The notes below the pieces were generated by a model. That model made no database searches and was not told the origin of the DNA. It was given only the letters and a program-made list of their open reading frames with translations. This document shows positions 24,227-32,847 of a stretch of DNA of 64,000 nt, piece after piece. The position numbers and the translations under genes are program-made. Source of the DNA: Cypionkella sinensis (GTDB lineage: Bacteria; Pseudomonadota; Alphaproteobacteria; Rhodobacterales; Rhodobacteraceae); NCBI RefSeq assembly GCF_042646385.1, contig NZ_JBHRTO010000001.1, positions 1,674,001-1,738,000 of the forward strand, in the 5' to 3' direction. The stretch's first letter is position 1, and each line of letters opens with the position of its first letter.

Positions 24227-25588
24227 ATGACCACCACTTTCGCAGACCTCGGGCTTTCGGACAGCATTCTGAAAGCATTGGAAAAAACCACCCTCAAGAT
24301 GCCGTCGCCTATTCAGGTGCAGGCGATCCCGCATATCATGGCGGGCAAAGACTTGATGGGTCTGGCGCAGACCGGCACCGGTAAGACCGCCGCGTTTGGC
24401 TTGCCCTTGCTGCACCGCATCCTTGATCTGGGCCATCCGCCCGCCCCGAAAACCGTGCGCGCGCTGATCCTGGCCCCCACACGAGAACTCGTCAGCCAAA
24501 TCGCGGATAACCTTGAGATTTTCACCAAAGGCACCGCCGTCAAGGTCGCCATGGTCGTCGGCGGCGCCAGCCTGTTCAAACAGGCCGAAAAGCTGAAACG
24601 GGGCGCTGATATCCTTGTCGCCACCCCCGGCCGCCTGATTGATCTGTTGGAGCGTGGCGATGTCTCGCTGCACGCCACCGGCTATCTGGTGCTGGACGAG
24701 GCCGACCACATGCTTGACATGGGTTTCATCCATTCTTTGCGCAAAATCGCCAAGCATATCCCGCTGAAACGCCAGACCCTGCTGTTCTCGGCCACCATGC
24801 CGAAGGATATTGAGGAACTCGCCGAGACCTATCTGCAAAACCCGATCAAGGTGCAGGTCGCCCCTCCGGGCAAGCCGGTCGAGCGGATTGATCAAGGCGT
24901 GCATTATCTGCCGAATGGCGACAAGGCCTTGGTTCTGAAGGAATATCTGCTGAAACATCCAGGCGAGCAGGCTCTGGTGTTTGGCCGCACCAAGCATGGT
25001 TCGGAAAAGCTGATGAAGCTGTTGGTGGCGTGGGGCTTCAAGGCAGGCTCGATCCACGGCAACAAAAGCCAGAACCAGCGCGACCGCACGCTGACCGAAT
25101 TCCGCAATGCTGAATTGGATGTGCTGGTGGCCACCGATGTGGCCGCGCGCGGTATCGACATTCCGGGCGTGCGCTATGTTTATAACTACGACATGCCGAA
25201 TGTGCCGGAAAACTACGTGCATCGCATCGGCCGCACCGCGCGGGCGGGCAAGGAAGGCACCTCGATTTCCTTCTGCGCACCTGCCGAGATGGGTGAGTTG
25301 CAAGCCGTTGAAAAGCTGCTGAAAAAGACCATCCCGGTCTTGGGCGGTGCGCCTTGGGCCGCCGATGTGGTGGCAGCGGCACCGAAACCCGGCCAGAACC
25401 GCGGTCAGCGTCCGGGGCAAGGCCGTGGCGGCCAGAAGGCCGGCAGCCAGCCGATCCAGCGCGCGGCCCCCGGCAAACCCGGTGCCAAACCGCAGGGCAA
25501 GCCGAAGCCCGCAGGCGGCAATTTTGCGCCCCGCCGCAGCGAGGGTGCGGCCAAGCCGCGCGCTGCGGGCAACCGCACGCCGCGCTAA
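24227..25588 (+). CDS. DEAD-box ATP-dependent RNA helicase (RhlE-like)
   Basis: 453 residues. Q-motif FADLGLSDSILKALEKTTLKMPSPIQ (partial), motif I AQTGTGKTA, Ia PTRELVSQI, II VLDEADHMLDMGF, III FSATMP, then IV-VI ALVFGRTKHGSEKL, VATDVAARGIDIP and HRIGRTARAG. The last 80 residues are a low-complexity Gly/Pro/Lys/Arg/Gln tail (PGQNRGQRPGQGRGGQKAGS), expected to bind RNA. RhlE-type helicases assist ribosome assembly and mRNA decay in the cytosol. ATG at 24227 starts right at the Q-motif. The gene has a structured 5' region. A modular repeat begins 1 base after its stop. Confidence 0.95.
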   Translation: MTTTFADLGLSDSILKALEKTTLKMPSPIQVQAIPHIMAGKDLMGLAQTGTGKTAAFGLPLLHRILDLGHPPAPKTVRALILAPTRELVSQIADNLEIFTKGTAVKVAMVVGGASLFKQAEKLKRGADILVATPGRLIDLLERGDVSLHATGYLVLDEADHMLDMGFIHSLRKIAKHIPLKRQTLLFSATMPKDIEELAETYLQNPIKVQVAPPGKPVERIDQGVHYLPNGDKALVLKEYLLKHPGEQALVFGRTKHGSEKLMKLLVAWGFKAGSIHGNKSQNQRDRTLTEFRNAELDVLVATDVAARGIDIPGVRYVYNYDMPNVPENYVHRIGRTARAGKEGTSISFCAPAEMGELQAVEKLLKKTIPVLGGAPWAADVVAAAPKPGQNRGQRPGQGRGGQKAGSQPIQRAAPGKPGAKPQGKPKPAGGNFAPRRSEGAAKPRAAGNRTPR

Positions 25589-25848
25589 GGCCGACCAACG
25601 TTCACACGATTGCGTGTCGCCAAATCCGGGCGAAAACAGGAGACGCATTGCGTTTCCCCGCCCGCGTGGGAGGCATGAACCCGTACTCGGTTCAGCACGC
25701 ACCGTAGAAGGCCAGTGCCCGACCCGGCGGGCGAGAAGCGCCCGCCATCGGCGGGTCGGGCGCTGGCCGGGCCTTTAAGGCCCGGCGGTGTCAGCGGCAC
25801 TTGCACCGCATGGCGAAGGTGGTGGCCTTCGCCAGAATCTGCACTTTG
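25589..25848 (+). repeat. Modular multi-hairpin intergenic repeat, copy 3
   Basis: Starts immediately after the helicase stop. Modules in order: GGCCGACCAACGTTCAC lead, CCGGGCG...ACGCATTGCGT...CGCCCG stem (about 25625-25669), the long stem with arms GCCAGTGCCCGACCC and GGGTCGGGCGCTGGC enclosing GGCGGGCG/CGCCCGCC (about 25711-25767), CGGGCCT/AGGCCCG (about 25768-25785), and GGCGAAGG/CCTTCGCC (about 25811-25832). Same orientation as copy 4. Confidence 0.85.
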
Positions 25849-25892
25849 ACCGTTGCCCCACCATACCCCAAACCAACCGACAAAATGAAAAA

Positions 25893-25913
25893 CGCCCGGA
25901 GATCATCCGGGCG
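25893..25913. terminator. Bidirectional terminator
   Basis: CGCCCGGA/TCCGGGCG, 8-bp stem with GATCA loop, flanked by AAAAA on the left and CTTTTC on the right. It lies 25 bases past the stop of the minus-strand regulator gene and can serve it directly. Confidence 0.75.
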
Positions 25914-25937
25914 CTTTTCATTCCTACTGCCAAAGCC

Positions 25938-26390
25938 TTAGCTAACTTCCTCTTCCAGATTAAGCTTCATCTCCAGCAGAACCTGTTGAATGGCCAGGGT
26001 TTCCCGCAGCATCCGTTTGGCTTCGTTCACCGAAATCACCCCATCGCCAATCGCAGTGTTGTATTCGGCCATCAGCATGGCAAAGCGCTGCGCCAGTGCC
26101 ACCACATCACCATTCACGCCCTTGCCATCCGAGTTGCGCTTTTCGGGATCATAGCTCAGCGTGATGCCGCGCAGATCGGCCAGCGCCGAGGTCACATGCG
26201 GGAACCTTGCCGCAGATTCCAGCTGTGCCACCACGTCAATCGGCATGAAACGGTCGTCATGTTCGCCCGAGTCAGAATAGTAGCGCCCCAGCGTCGCTTT
26301 CGACTTGCCGGTCAGCTCGCAGGCCGCCTCGATGCCAACATCTTTGACCAAAGCCTCGGTGTGCTTTTTCAGGTAGGTTTCAGTACTCAT
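25938..26390 (-). CDS. HTH protein, phage CII-like regulator family
   Basis: 150 residues. N-terminal MSTETYLKKHTEALVKDVGI leads into a helix-turn-helix: EAACELTGKSKATLGRYYSD (about residues 20-40), followed by MPIDVVAQLESAARFPHVTSALADLRG, a pattern seen in the phage-derived CII-like/CP76 regulator family. The C-terminal half is helical and acidic, ending in LEMKLNLEEEVS. Likely a DNA-binding protein; targets unknown. ATG at 26390 with GAGGCG upstream. Long 418-base gap to tdk on the other strand may hold its operator. It may be a domesticated phage gene, though composition matches the host. Confidence 0.7.
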   Translation of the reverse strand: MSTETYLKKHTEALVKDVGIEAACELTGKSKATLGRYYSDSGEHDDRFMPIDVVAQLESAARFPHVTSALADLRGITLSYDPEKRNSDGKGVNGDVVALAQRFAMLMAEYNTAIGDGVISVNEAKRMLRETLAIQQVLLEMKLNLEEEVS

Positions 26391-26808
26391 AATGCGCCTC
26401 ACGCTCCCCGAAAGACGTATCCGGGGAATTCATTTTGTCTTTTCCCATTAATCCCGTCCTAAGCTTTTGTCATTCATAAAGGTGTTCCGGGCAACTGGAA
26501 CTGTAGTGAGTGGCCAGCGCCCCCAGCGTTGGTGTGGGTGGGGTTCCGCCGTGCATAGGTCCATCAGGGCAAACTGGGGCATGTGTCACGGTCGCACGGC
26601 GGACCTAACACATGGTTTGCGGTCAGGTTCGCTTGATCGTGCGTAAAAATTTCGGGCGGCCTGGCTGGCCCCACCCAAGGTTTGTGTTGTTGGTGCCAGT
26701 GTTGTTGTTGCCAGTGTTCTGGTTGGTTCGAGTATCAGTGTTTCGCGGCAATCCGCAGCCCATTGCGGCGGGGTTGCCAGCCCCCTTGGCCATGCGTTAG
26801 AGCAGCGC
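26391..26808. other. Intergenic region between the CII-like gene and tdk
   Basis: 418 bases with no supportable gene. It contains an unusual GT-rich strip (26680-26745) with direct repeats TGCCAGTGTT at 26694-26703 and 26709-26718 and a related ATCAGTGTT at 26734-26742, spaced 15 and 25 bp. It must hold divergent promoters. Earlier part (26500-26640) is GC-mixed with palindromic bits such as GTCCGCCGTGCG-like arms but no clear terminator. Confidence 0.5.
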
Positions 26809-27387
26809 ATGGCCAAGCTTTACTTCAACTACTCCACCATGAACGCGGGCAAATCGACCCTGCTGTTGCAAGCCGCGCATAACTATCGCGAAGGCGGGAT
26901 GCAGACCTATCTGATCACCGCACAATTCGACAACCGCGCAGGCATGGGCCGCATCGCCAGCCGCATCGGCATTGGTGAGCCCGCAGATACCTTCGGCCCT
27001 GACGACGATATGTTCGAAAAGCTCAAAGATCGTTTTGCGAAAGACAAGATCGCTTGCGTTTTTATTGACGAATCACAATTCCTGACCAAGCCGCAAGTCT
27101 GGCAACTCGCCCGTGCGGTGGATGACCTGGGCGTGCCGGTGATGTGCTACGGGCTGCGGGTGGATTTTCAGGGTAATCTTTTCCCCGGCTCGGCGGCCTT
27201 GCTGGCTTGGGCGGATGAAATGCGCGAAGTCCGCACGATTTGCCACTGCGGCAAGAAGGCGACCATGGTGATCCGCCGTGGCCCCGATGGCCGCGCGCTG
27301 AAGGATGGCGAGCAGGTGCAAATCGGCGGCAATGAAACCTACGTCAGCCTCTGCCGCAGGCATTGGCGCGAGGCTGTGGGCGGTTAG
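26809..27387 (+). CDS. tdk: Thymidine kinase
   Basis: 192 residues, type II thymidine kinase; phosphorylates thymidine to dTMP in salvage. P-loop NYSTMNAGKSTLLLQ near the N-terminus, Walker B/lid ACVFIDESQFLTKPQVWQL (catalytic Glu in DESQF), and the zinc-binding set TICHCGKKATMVIR plus C and H in SLCRRHW. Substrate-binding lasso GEQVQIGGNETYVSLCRRHW at the C-terminus. Length is usual for the family. Ribosome site is weak (GAGCAG). It is apart from the other nucleoside genes at 32.8-37.4 kb. Copy 4 of the hairpin repeat follows its stop directly. Confidence 0.95.
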   Translation: MAKLYFNYSTMNAGKSTLLLQAAHNYREGGMQTYLITAQFDNRAGMGRIASRIGIGEPADTFGPDDDMFEKLKDRFAKDKIACVFIDESQFLTKPQVWQLARAVDDLGVPVMCYGLRVDFQGNLFPGSAALLAWADEMREVRTICHCGKKATMVIRRGPDGRALKDGEQVQIGGNETYVSLCRRHWREAVGG

Positions 27388-27656
27388 GCCGAACCGACAT
27401 TCGTCTGGAACAATCTGGCGAAGGCCATCGCACCTTCCGGGCGGAAACAGAAAACGCATCGCGTTTTCCCGCCCGCGTGCGCGGCTTCACCCCGTATTCC
27501 GTTCAGCAATCACGCCAGAAGGCCAGTGCCCGACCCGGCGGGCGAGAAGCGCCCGCCATCGGCGGGTCGGGCGCTGGCCGGGCCTTTGGGGCCCGGCGGT
27601 TTCAGCGGAACTTGAACCGCATGGCGAAGGCGATGGCCTTCGCCAAATTGTCCAAG
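27388..27656 (+). repeat. Modular multi-hairpin intergenic repeat, copy 4
   Basis: Begins with the base after the tdk stop: GGCCGAACCGACATTCG, an extra half-module GGCGAAGGCCATCGC, CCGGGCGG...AAAACGCATCGCGTTTT...CCGCCCG (about 27440-27476), the long stem with arms GCCAGTGCCCGACCC and GGGTCGGGCGCTGGC (about 27523-27580), CGGGCCT/GGGCCCG (about 27579-27597), and GGCGAAGG/CCTTCGCC (about 27622-27645). Nearly identical to copy 3 over its central 120 bases. Confidence 0.85.
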
Positions 27657-27674
27657 ATCGCATTTCCTTCCGCC

Positions 27675-28595
27675 CTAAGCCTCTTGCACCTTCGCCCGCA
27701 GCGCGATCATCGCCCCCGCGGCCACGATCAGCGCCATGCCGAACACCGCAAGCGGCGTCAGCGTCTCGCCCCAGATCAGGTAAGACCAGAAAGCCGAGGC
27801 CGGCAGGATGATGTATTCCAACACCGATGCCCGGCTGGCCTCGGTGATCTGATAGGCGCGGATCATCATGCCGACCCCCAACAACGACCCCGCCGCCTGC
27901 ACAAACGTCCAGAAATAGAACGCGCCAGAGGCCCAGACCGCCCCCCGCTGCAAGAACCCGTCGCTGCCCAGCGGCACCGCAATCGGCCAAAGCGCCAGCA
28001 CCGCCATCCCCACCGCGCCAATCACCCCCAAGGCCAGAAAGAACCCGGCCAGCAGGGTTTCGGCGCTCTCCTCCGGGCACCATTCGCGGGTGGCGATATT
28101 GCCCATCGCATACATCGCCCCGGCAATCACCGGCAAAAGCGCGGCAAGCGACGCCCCAGACATCGCCTCTGGCCCCAGCACCAGAATGACGCCGATAAAC
28201 CCCACCGCCACCGCGACAATCCGCACCGGGCCAATCGCATGGCCGTAGGCAAAGCGCGAAATCAGCAGCACAAAGATCGGCGCGGTGAACAGCCCTGCAG
28301 CCACCAAAGCCACCGGCAAAAACGCAAGCGCGCCAAAATAGATCACCATCGCCAGCCCGTGAATGCTCGATCGCGCCAGCACCGCCCGCAGATTGACCGG
28401 GCGCAGCCGCAACCCCAACACCGCCGCCAAACCCGCCAGCAACACCATCGCCATCGCGGTCCGGGTGAAGTGAAACTGCCACAGCCCAGCCTCGGCCGCG
28501 ATCACCTTCACATAATTATCGGTAAAGCCGATGATCATCGCATAGGTAAAGATCAGGGCGGCGGCGGCTAAAGTATGGTCTTTGGTCGCTGACAT
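27675..28595 (-). CDS. EamA/DMT family transporter
   Basis: 306 residues, ten predicted transmembrane helices in two EamA repeats: first half begins TLAAAALIFTYAMIIGFTDN and contains WQFHFTRTAMAMVLLAGL, second half begins LAALLPVIAGAMYAMGNIATREW and ends VFGMALIVAAGAMIALRAK. The conserved PxxxxxxxxxxxGE-type motif is seen near the end as FWSYLIWGETLTPLAV. Inner-membrane exporter of small metabolites; substrate unknown. ATG at 28595 is chosen for the AAGGATC ahead of it. Divergent from the acyl-CoA ligase gene with a 100-base gap. Confidence 0.9.
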   Translation of the reverse strand: MSATKDHTLAAAALIFTYAMIIGFTDNYVKVIAAEAGLWQFHFTRTAMAMVLLAGLAAVLGLRLRPVNLRAVLARSSIHGLAMVIYFGALAFLPVALVAAGLFTAPIFVLLISRFAYGHAIGPVRIVAVAVGFIGVILVLGPEAMSGASLAALLPVIAGAMYAMGNIATREWCPEESAETLLAGFFLALGVIGAVGMAVLALWPIAVPLGSDGFLQRGAVWASGAFYFWTFVQAAGSLLGVGMMIRAYQITEASRASVLEYIILPASAFWSYLIWGETLTPLAVFGMALIVAAGAMIALRAKVQEA

Positions 28596-28695
28596 CGCAT
28601 GATCCTTCGATTTCCAGCTTTCCAACTGCCTTGAAGCCTTCCACTCTGCACGTCAGAAAGCGACATCTCGCACAAGGTTTCGGGGAGGGAACATC

Positions 28696-30321
28696 ATGGG
28701 CTGGCTGGCAGACGAATCCGGTTTGGGCAAGACGCGGGCAAACTATGCACCGCTCACGCCACTGTCGCACCTGCGCCGCGCGTCGGATGTGTTTGCCCAC
28801 CGCACAGCACTCGTGTGGAAATCCACCCGCTTGACCTACGCTGATTACGCCGCCCGCGTCAGCCAACTCGCCCATGCCCTGACCCAATCCGGCATCCAAC
28901 CCGGCGATGTGGTGGCGACCCTGCTCCCCAACATCCCCGCGCAGGTTGAGGCGCATTTCGGCGTCCCCGCCGCAGGTGCCGTGCTGAACGCCATCAACAC
29001 AAGGCTGGAGGCTGACACCGTCGCCTATATCTTCGGCCACGCAGGCGCGAAACTGCTGCTCTGCGACACCGCCTTTTTGCCGCTGGCCGAGGCCGCCATC
29101 GCCCAGATGACCACCCCGGCCCCGCAGATCATCGAGGTCGTCGACCACGGCTTCACCGCCTCAAACCGCTACACCACTTACGAATCCTTCATCAGCACAG
29201 GCGACCCCCAGCACCCCTGGATCATGCCCGAGGATGAATGGGAAAGCCTTGCGATCAACTACACTTCTGGCACCACCGGCCGCCCCAAGGGCGTGGTCTA
29301 CCACCATCGCGGTGCCTATCTTGCCACCACGGGCAATGCGCTGGCATGGCGGATGCAACTGTTCCCCACCTACCTCACCATCGTGCCGCTGTTTCACTGC
29401 AACGCCTGGTGCCACCCATGGATGATCCCGATGCTGGGCGGCACCATTGTCTGCTGCCGCGACATCACCGCCCGCGCCATCTATGACGCCATCGCCGACG
29501 AAGGCGTCACCCATTTCGGCGGCGCACCGATCGTGCTGAACACCGTGATCAACTGCGCCCCCACTGATCGCCGCGCCTTCTCCCACACGGTCGAGGTGTT
29601 CACCGCAGGCGCACCGCCCCCCGCCGCCACCCTCGCCGCGTTCGAGCCCCTCGGCTTCAACGTCACCCAAGTCTACGGCCTGACCGAAACCTACGGCCCC
29701 GCCACCGAATGCCTGTGGCAAACCGAATGGAACACCGCCACCGGCGATGACCGCGCCGCCCTCAAGGCCCGCACCGGCGTCACTATGGCCATGCTGGAAG
29801 GGGCCGAAGTCCACGACACCCACGGCAACCCCGTCCCCCGCGACGCAGCCCACTTAGGCGAGATCGCCATGCGCGGCAATATGGTGATGAAGGGCTACTA
29901 CAAGAACCCCGAGGCCACCGCCGAGGCGTTCAAGGGCGGCTGGTTCCGCTCGGGCGACATCGCCTTCCAGCACCCCGACGGCTATCTGAAAATCACCGAC
30001 CGCGCCAAAGACATCATCATCTCGGGCGGCGAAAACGTCAGTTCCGTCGAGGTTGAAGGCGCCCTGATGCACCACCCTGCCGTCTCACTCTGCGCCGTTG
30101 TCGCCAAACCAGATGCCAAATGGGGCGAGGTGCCCTGCGCCTTTGTCGAGTTGAAACCCGGCGCGCAAACCACCGAGGCCGAGCTGATCGCGCATTGCCG
30201 CGCCCGCCTTGCCGGCTTCAAAACCCCGAAGCATGTGGTGTTTGCCGAACTTCCCAAGACCTCAACCGGCAAAATCCAGAAGTTTGAGCTGCGCGCAGTG
30301 GCGAAACTGATGGACGCGTGA
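28696..30321 (+). CDS. AMP-dependent acyl-CoA ligase (DmdB-like or fatty acyl type)
   Basis: 541 residues, ANL superfamily. Phosphate loop YTSGTTGRPKGVVYHHRGAY near residues 190-209, adenine motif QVYGLTETYGPATE near 326-339, hinge WFRSGDIAFQHPDGYLKITDR and the C-terminal catalytic Lys in PKTSTGKIQKFELR. Activates a carboxylate to its CoA thioester. The N-terminus GWLADESGLGKTRANYAPLTPLSHL is of the type found in short/medium-chain acyl-CoA ligases of marine roseobacters, among them methylmercaptopropionate-CoA ligase (DmdB), but that substrate is only a possibility. GGGAGGG precedes the ATG. Likely monocistronic or with the next gene 65 bases on. Confidence 0.9.
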   Translation: MGWLADESGLGKTRANYAPLTPLSHLRRASDVFAHRTALVWKSTRLTYADYAARVSQLAHALTQSGIQPGDVVATLLPNIPAQVEAHFGVPAAGAVLNAINTRLEADTVAYIFGHAGAKLLLCDTAFLPLAEAAIAQMTTPAPQIIEVVDHGFTASNRYTTYESFISTGDPQHPWIMPEDEWESLAINYTSGTTGRPKGVVYHHRGAYLATTGNALAWRMQLFPTYLTIVPLFHCNAWCHPWMIPMLGGTIVCCRDITARAIYDAIADEGVTHFGGAPIVLNTVINCAPTDRRAFSHTVEVFTAGAPPPAATLAAFEPLGFNVTQVYGLTETYGPATECLWQTEWNTATGDDRAALKARTGVTMAMLEGAEVHDTHGNPVPRDAAHLGEIAMRGNMVMKGYYKNPEATAEAFKGGWFRSGDIAFQHPDGYLKITDRAKDIIISGGENVSSVEVEGALMHHPAVSLCAVVAKPDAKWGEVPCAFVELKPGAQTTEAELIAHCRARLAGFKTPKHVVFAELPKTSTGKIQKFELRAVAKLMDA

Positions 30322-30385
30322 TTGTGGCCTGCAAAACAAGCGGTTATCGTCACCCCATGACAACAGGAAAAGACACCACTGCGCC

Positions 30386-31402
30386 ATGACGGCCCTTCGC
30401 AAATACCTGCGGCTGGAAAGCCCGGGGCTCTGGCGCGAAACCCCTTCGGCGCAACTGCGCGAGGTTGTCGTTGGCCTGCGCGAAGCCACTCTTGTGCTGT
30501 CCGATCCCAAGACCGAAATGGCGCTGGCGCAATGGTCGCTCCCCGCCCTCACCCGACTGAACCCCGGCAAACTGCCCGCGCTTTACAGCCCCGGCGAGGA
30601 TGACCCCGAAACGCTTGAGGTGGACGACCGTGACATGATGGCGGCGCTGGACACCGTGCGCACCGCACTGGAACGCCGCCGCCCCAAACCCGGCCGCCTG
30701 CGCGGCGTGCTTTTGGGCGGATTTGGCGCGGTGATCGGCTCGCTTGCGGTGTTCTGGCTGCCGGGTAAGCTGATCGACTATACCGCCGCCATGCTGCCCC
30801 CCGCGACGCGCAGCGAATTGGGCAAACTGGCGCTGCAAGACCTGACCCGTGTCACCGGATCGCCCTGCACCGGCAAAGACGGCACCGCCGCCTCAGTCGC
30901 CTTGGGCCTGCGCATCAACCCCACCCATCCACCGCATGTGCTGGTGGTGCGCGATGCGCTGCAAGCCCCGCTCGCCCTGCCCGGCGATCTGCTGATCCTG
31001 CCGGAAAAGCTGGTGCAAGCCAGCACGCCCGATGTCATCGCGGGCTATATCATCACCGCCACCGGGCAGGCCGCCGTGGCAGACCCGATGCAGCCCTTGC
31101 TGGAAAAGGCCGGACTGGTCGCCACCGTGCGCCTGCTGGCCAGCGGCGAGATTGCCGCCGACGCGCTGGATGGCTACGGCCAAACCCTGCTGACCCCGCC
31201 CGCGATCACCCTCTCGGATGAGGCCAAACTTGCCGCCTTCACCGCCGCCAAGATCACCTCGCAGCCCTATGCCTATGCGCTGGACAAAACCGGCGAAACC
31301 ACCCTGTCGCTGATTGAGGCCGATCCCTTCCCCGCCGGAAGCCAGCCAGAGGTGCTGTCAGAACCGCACTGGCAAGCCTTGCAGAACATCTGTCAGGGCT
31401 GA
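30386..31402 (+). CDS. Membrane protein resembling a degenerate M48 peptidase
   Basis: 338 residues. Cytosolic N-terminal 100 residues (start MTALRKYLRLESPGLWRETP), one transmembrane helix at about 107-128 (GVLLGGFGAVIGSLAVFWL), then a periplasmic-side domain. The order HVLVVRDALQAPLALPGDLLILPEKLVQA near 184-212 mimics the M48 N-A-F-A-x-P-G-G...L region, and DVIAGYIITATGQ (216-228) sits where M48 has HExxH, with no zinc ligands left. The downstream ligand motif is also missing. So if related it is a pseudo-protease. Function unknown. The overlap of an upstream ATG at 30357 is not needed. Confidence 0.6.
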   Translation: MTALRKYLRLESPGLWRETPSAQLREVVVGLREATLVLSDPKTEMALAQWSLPALTRLNPGKLPALYSPGEDDPETLEVDDRDMMAALDTVRTALERRRPKPGRLRGVLLGGFGAVIGSLAVFWLPGKLIDYTAAMLPPATRSELGKLALQDLTRVTGSPCTGKDGTAASVALGLRINPTHPPHVLVVRDALQAPLALPGDLLILPEKLVQASTPDVIAGYIITATGQAAVADPMQPLLEKAGLVATVRLLASGEIAADALDGYGQTLLTPPAITLSDEAKLAAFTAAKITSQPYAYALDKTGETTLSLIEADPFPAGSQPEVLSEPHWQALQNICQG

Positions 31403-31530
31403 ATCGCCGCGCAGCGTTTTCACGATCAAACGCGCCTGACGTGCGCACCAACCACAATATGTAGTGGTTTTCGCTCAATTTCGCAGCATTTTCCACAAGT
31501 CATTCCCAGATGGGAAAACCCCGGAGCGAA

Positions 31531-31560
31531 AAAGCCCCCCGGCGCGAACCGAGGGGCTTT
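31531..31560. terminator. Terminator between convergent genes
   Basis: AAAGCCCC/GGGGCTTT closes an imperfect stem (31531-31560) with an inner CCGG..CCGA helix, flanked by GAAA on the left and CAAAAA on the right. It can serve both the gene ending at 31402 and the SPOR gene ending at 31596. Confidence 0.75.
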
Positions 31561-31579
31561 CAAAAATCTGGCCGACACT

Positions 31580-31609
31580 CTCAGCGGATATAGGCTCAGC
31601 GGATATAGG
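31580..31609 (-). repeat. 15-bp tandem duplication across the SPOR gene stop codon
   Basis: CTCAGCGGATATAGG occurs twice back to back (31580-31594 and 31595-31609). On the minus strand each unit reads CC TAT ATC CGC TGA G, so the stop codon and the last codons are duplicated. The protein ends at the first TGA. Confidence 0.9.
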
Positions 31610-32780
31610 CGTCGCCAAACCCGGCCCCGCGCACCATCCGCAACGCGGCCTGCGCATCAGCACCCGACCCAAACGGCCCCGCCATCACGATCTGCAATGC
31701 CTTGCCACCGCGGTTCAGCTTCGACTTTGCCACCGGCAGCCCCAAAGCCTGCAACTGCGCCGCAGCCCCTGCCGCATTGGCGGGCACGCCAAAGGTGCCA
31801 ATCTGCACCCAAGCCCCACCCCGCGCCGCTTTCGGCGCAACCTCTGCCTGGCCTTTCGACGAAACCGTCACTTCGGTGGCAGGTTTGTATTTGCGGGTTT
31901 TGGCCTTCTGCACATCGACAATCAGCTTCGACGGCACCTTGCGGGTCCACAACTGATCCTGCGCCGCCTGCCCCTCAGCCGTGCCAACGCCGCGCATCGG
32001 GTTCAGACGATCATCTTCCCATGCCAGTTTGTAGCCCTTCGGCACCACCACATCCGGCACTCGGGCCGAGGCATAGGAAGGTGCCGCAGCCGCCACCTGC
32101 CCCACACCGGCATTATCCGCCCGCGTCACCTGAACCGGATCCCGCAAGGCCGCACCCACACCCGCATTGCGCGGATAAATCGGCGGCCGCCATCCGGTCA
32201 AAGATCCGTCGCCCCGCGTGCAAACCACCGCCGTGCCGCCATTGCGCAACCGCACCACTTCCGCAACCGGGGCCGAGGTGTAGCAGCCGATCTTGCCCGG
32301 CGCAGGCCCAACCACCGTCGCCGCCCGCTCATAAGTCTGGGCAGGCGTTGGCAAATTCGCAACCAAACCCTGTGGGTTATGATTAAGCGGCTCTTTCGGC
32401 ACCGGCTTCACCACCACCGCCTCAGGCATCATCGCACTCGCCACCGTCGCCATCGGCGCATTGCCCTTGGCAGGCTTCACCACTACAGGCGCCACGGGCG
32501 CGACATCTTCGGCGACTTCAATCGGCGGCTTCGGTCCAAACGTCGGCGGATAACCACACAGCACCTTATGCTTGCGATCCACCCGCGCCACCCACCGCGG
32601 CGCCCCCGCATAGCTGGCGTTCATGAACACACAGCCCCGGCTATCGACATATTGCGCGCCCTTGAAGCTTGCCGGAGGCAGCTCAGAAGGCTGCCCAATC
32701 TGCGCCAGTGTCTGCGCAGAAGCGACAATCGGACTCACCACAGCCGCGCAAACCGCGACCGATACAATTTTCAACAGCAT
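31596..32780 (-). CDS. SPOR domain-containing exported protein
   Basis: 394 residues. Sec signal MLLKIVSVAVCAAVVSPIVASA, cleavage likely after ASA. Middle section has Pro/Val/Ala-rich low-complexity linkers (AEDVAPVAPVVVKPAKGN). The final 75 residues are a SPOR domain: GGAWVQIGTFGVPANAAGAA then LGLPVAKSKLNR and the conserved end VMAGPFGSGADAQAALRMVR. SPOR binds denuded septal peptidoglycan, so a role in cell division or envelope maintenance is likely. ATG at 32780 is preceded by GGGGGG; a TTG 4 codons upstream is less likely. Two Cys pairs sit in YVDSRGCVFMN/VLCGYPP and IGCYTSA/VVCTRGD. The 15-bp duplication spans its stop. Confidence 0.88.
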   Translation of the reverse strand: MLLKIVSVAVCAAVVSPIVASAQTLAQIGQPSELPPASFKGAQYVDSRGCVFMNASYAGAPRWVARVDRKHKVLCGYPPTFGPKPPIEVAEDVAPVAPVVVKPAKGNAPMATVASAMMPEAVVVKPVPKEPLNHNPQGLVANLPTPAQTYERAATVVGPAPGKIGCYTSAPVAEVVRLRNGGTAVVCTRGDGSLTGWRPPIYPRNAGVGAALRDPVQVTRADNAGVGQVAAAAPSYASARVPDVVVPKGYKLAWEDDRLNPMRGVGTAEGQAAQDQLWTRKVPSKLIVDVQKAKTRKYKPATEVTVSSKGQAEVAPKAARGGAWVQIGTFGVPANAAGAAAQLQALGLPVAKSKLNRGGKALQIVMAGPFGSGADAQAALRMVRGAGFGDAYIR

Positions 32781-32847
32781 GACGCCCCCCAAGAGGTTTT
32801 GGGGAAAGAATGCGTCAGGATTGTTTCCGAGTAAAGGGGGCTAAGCT

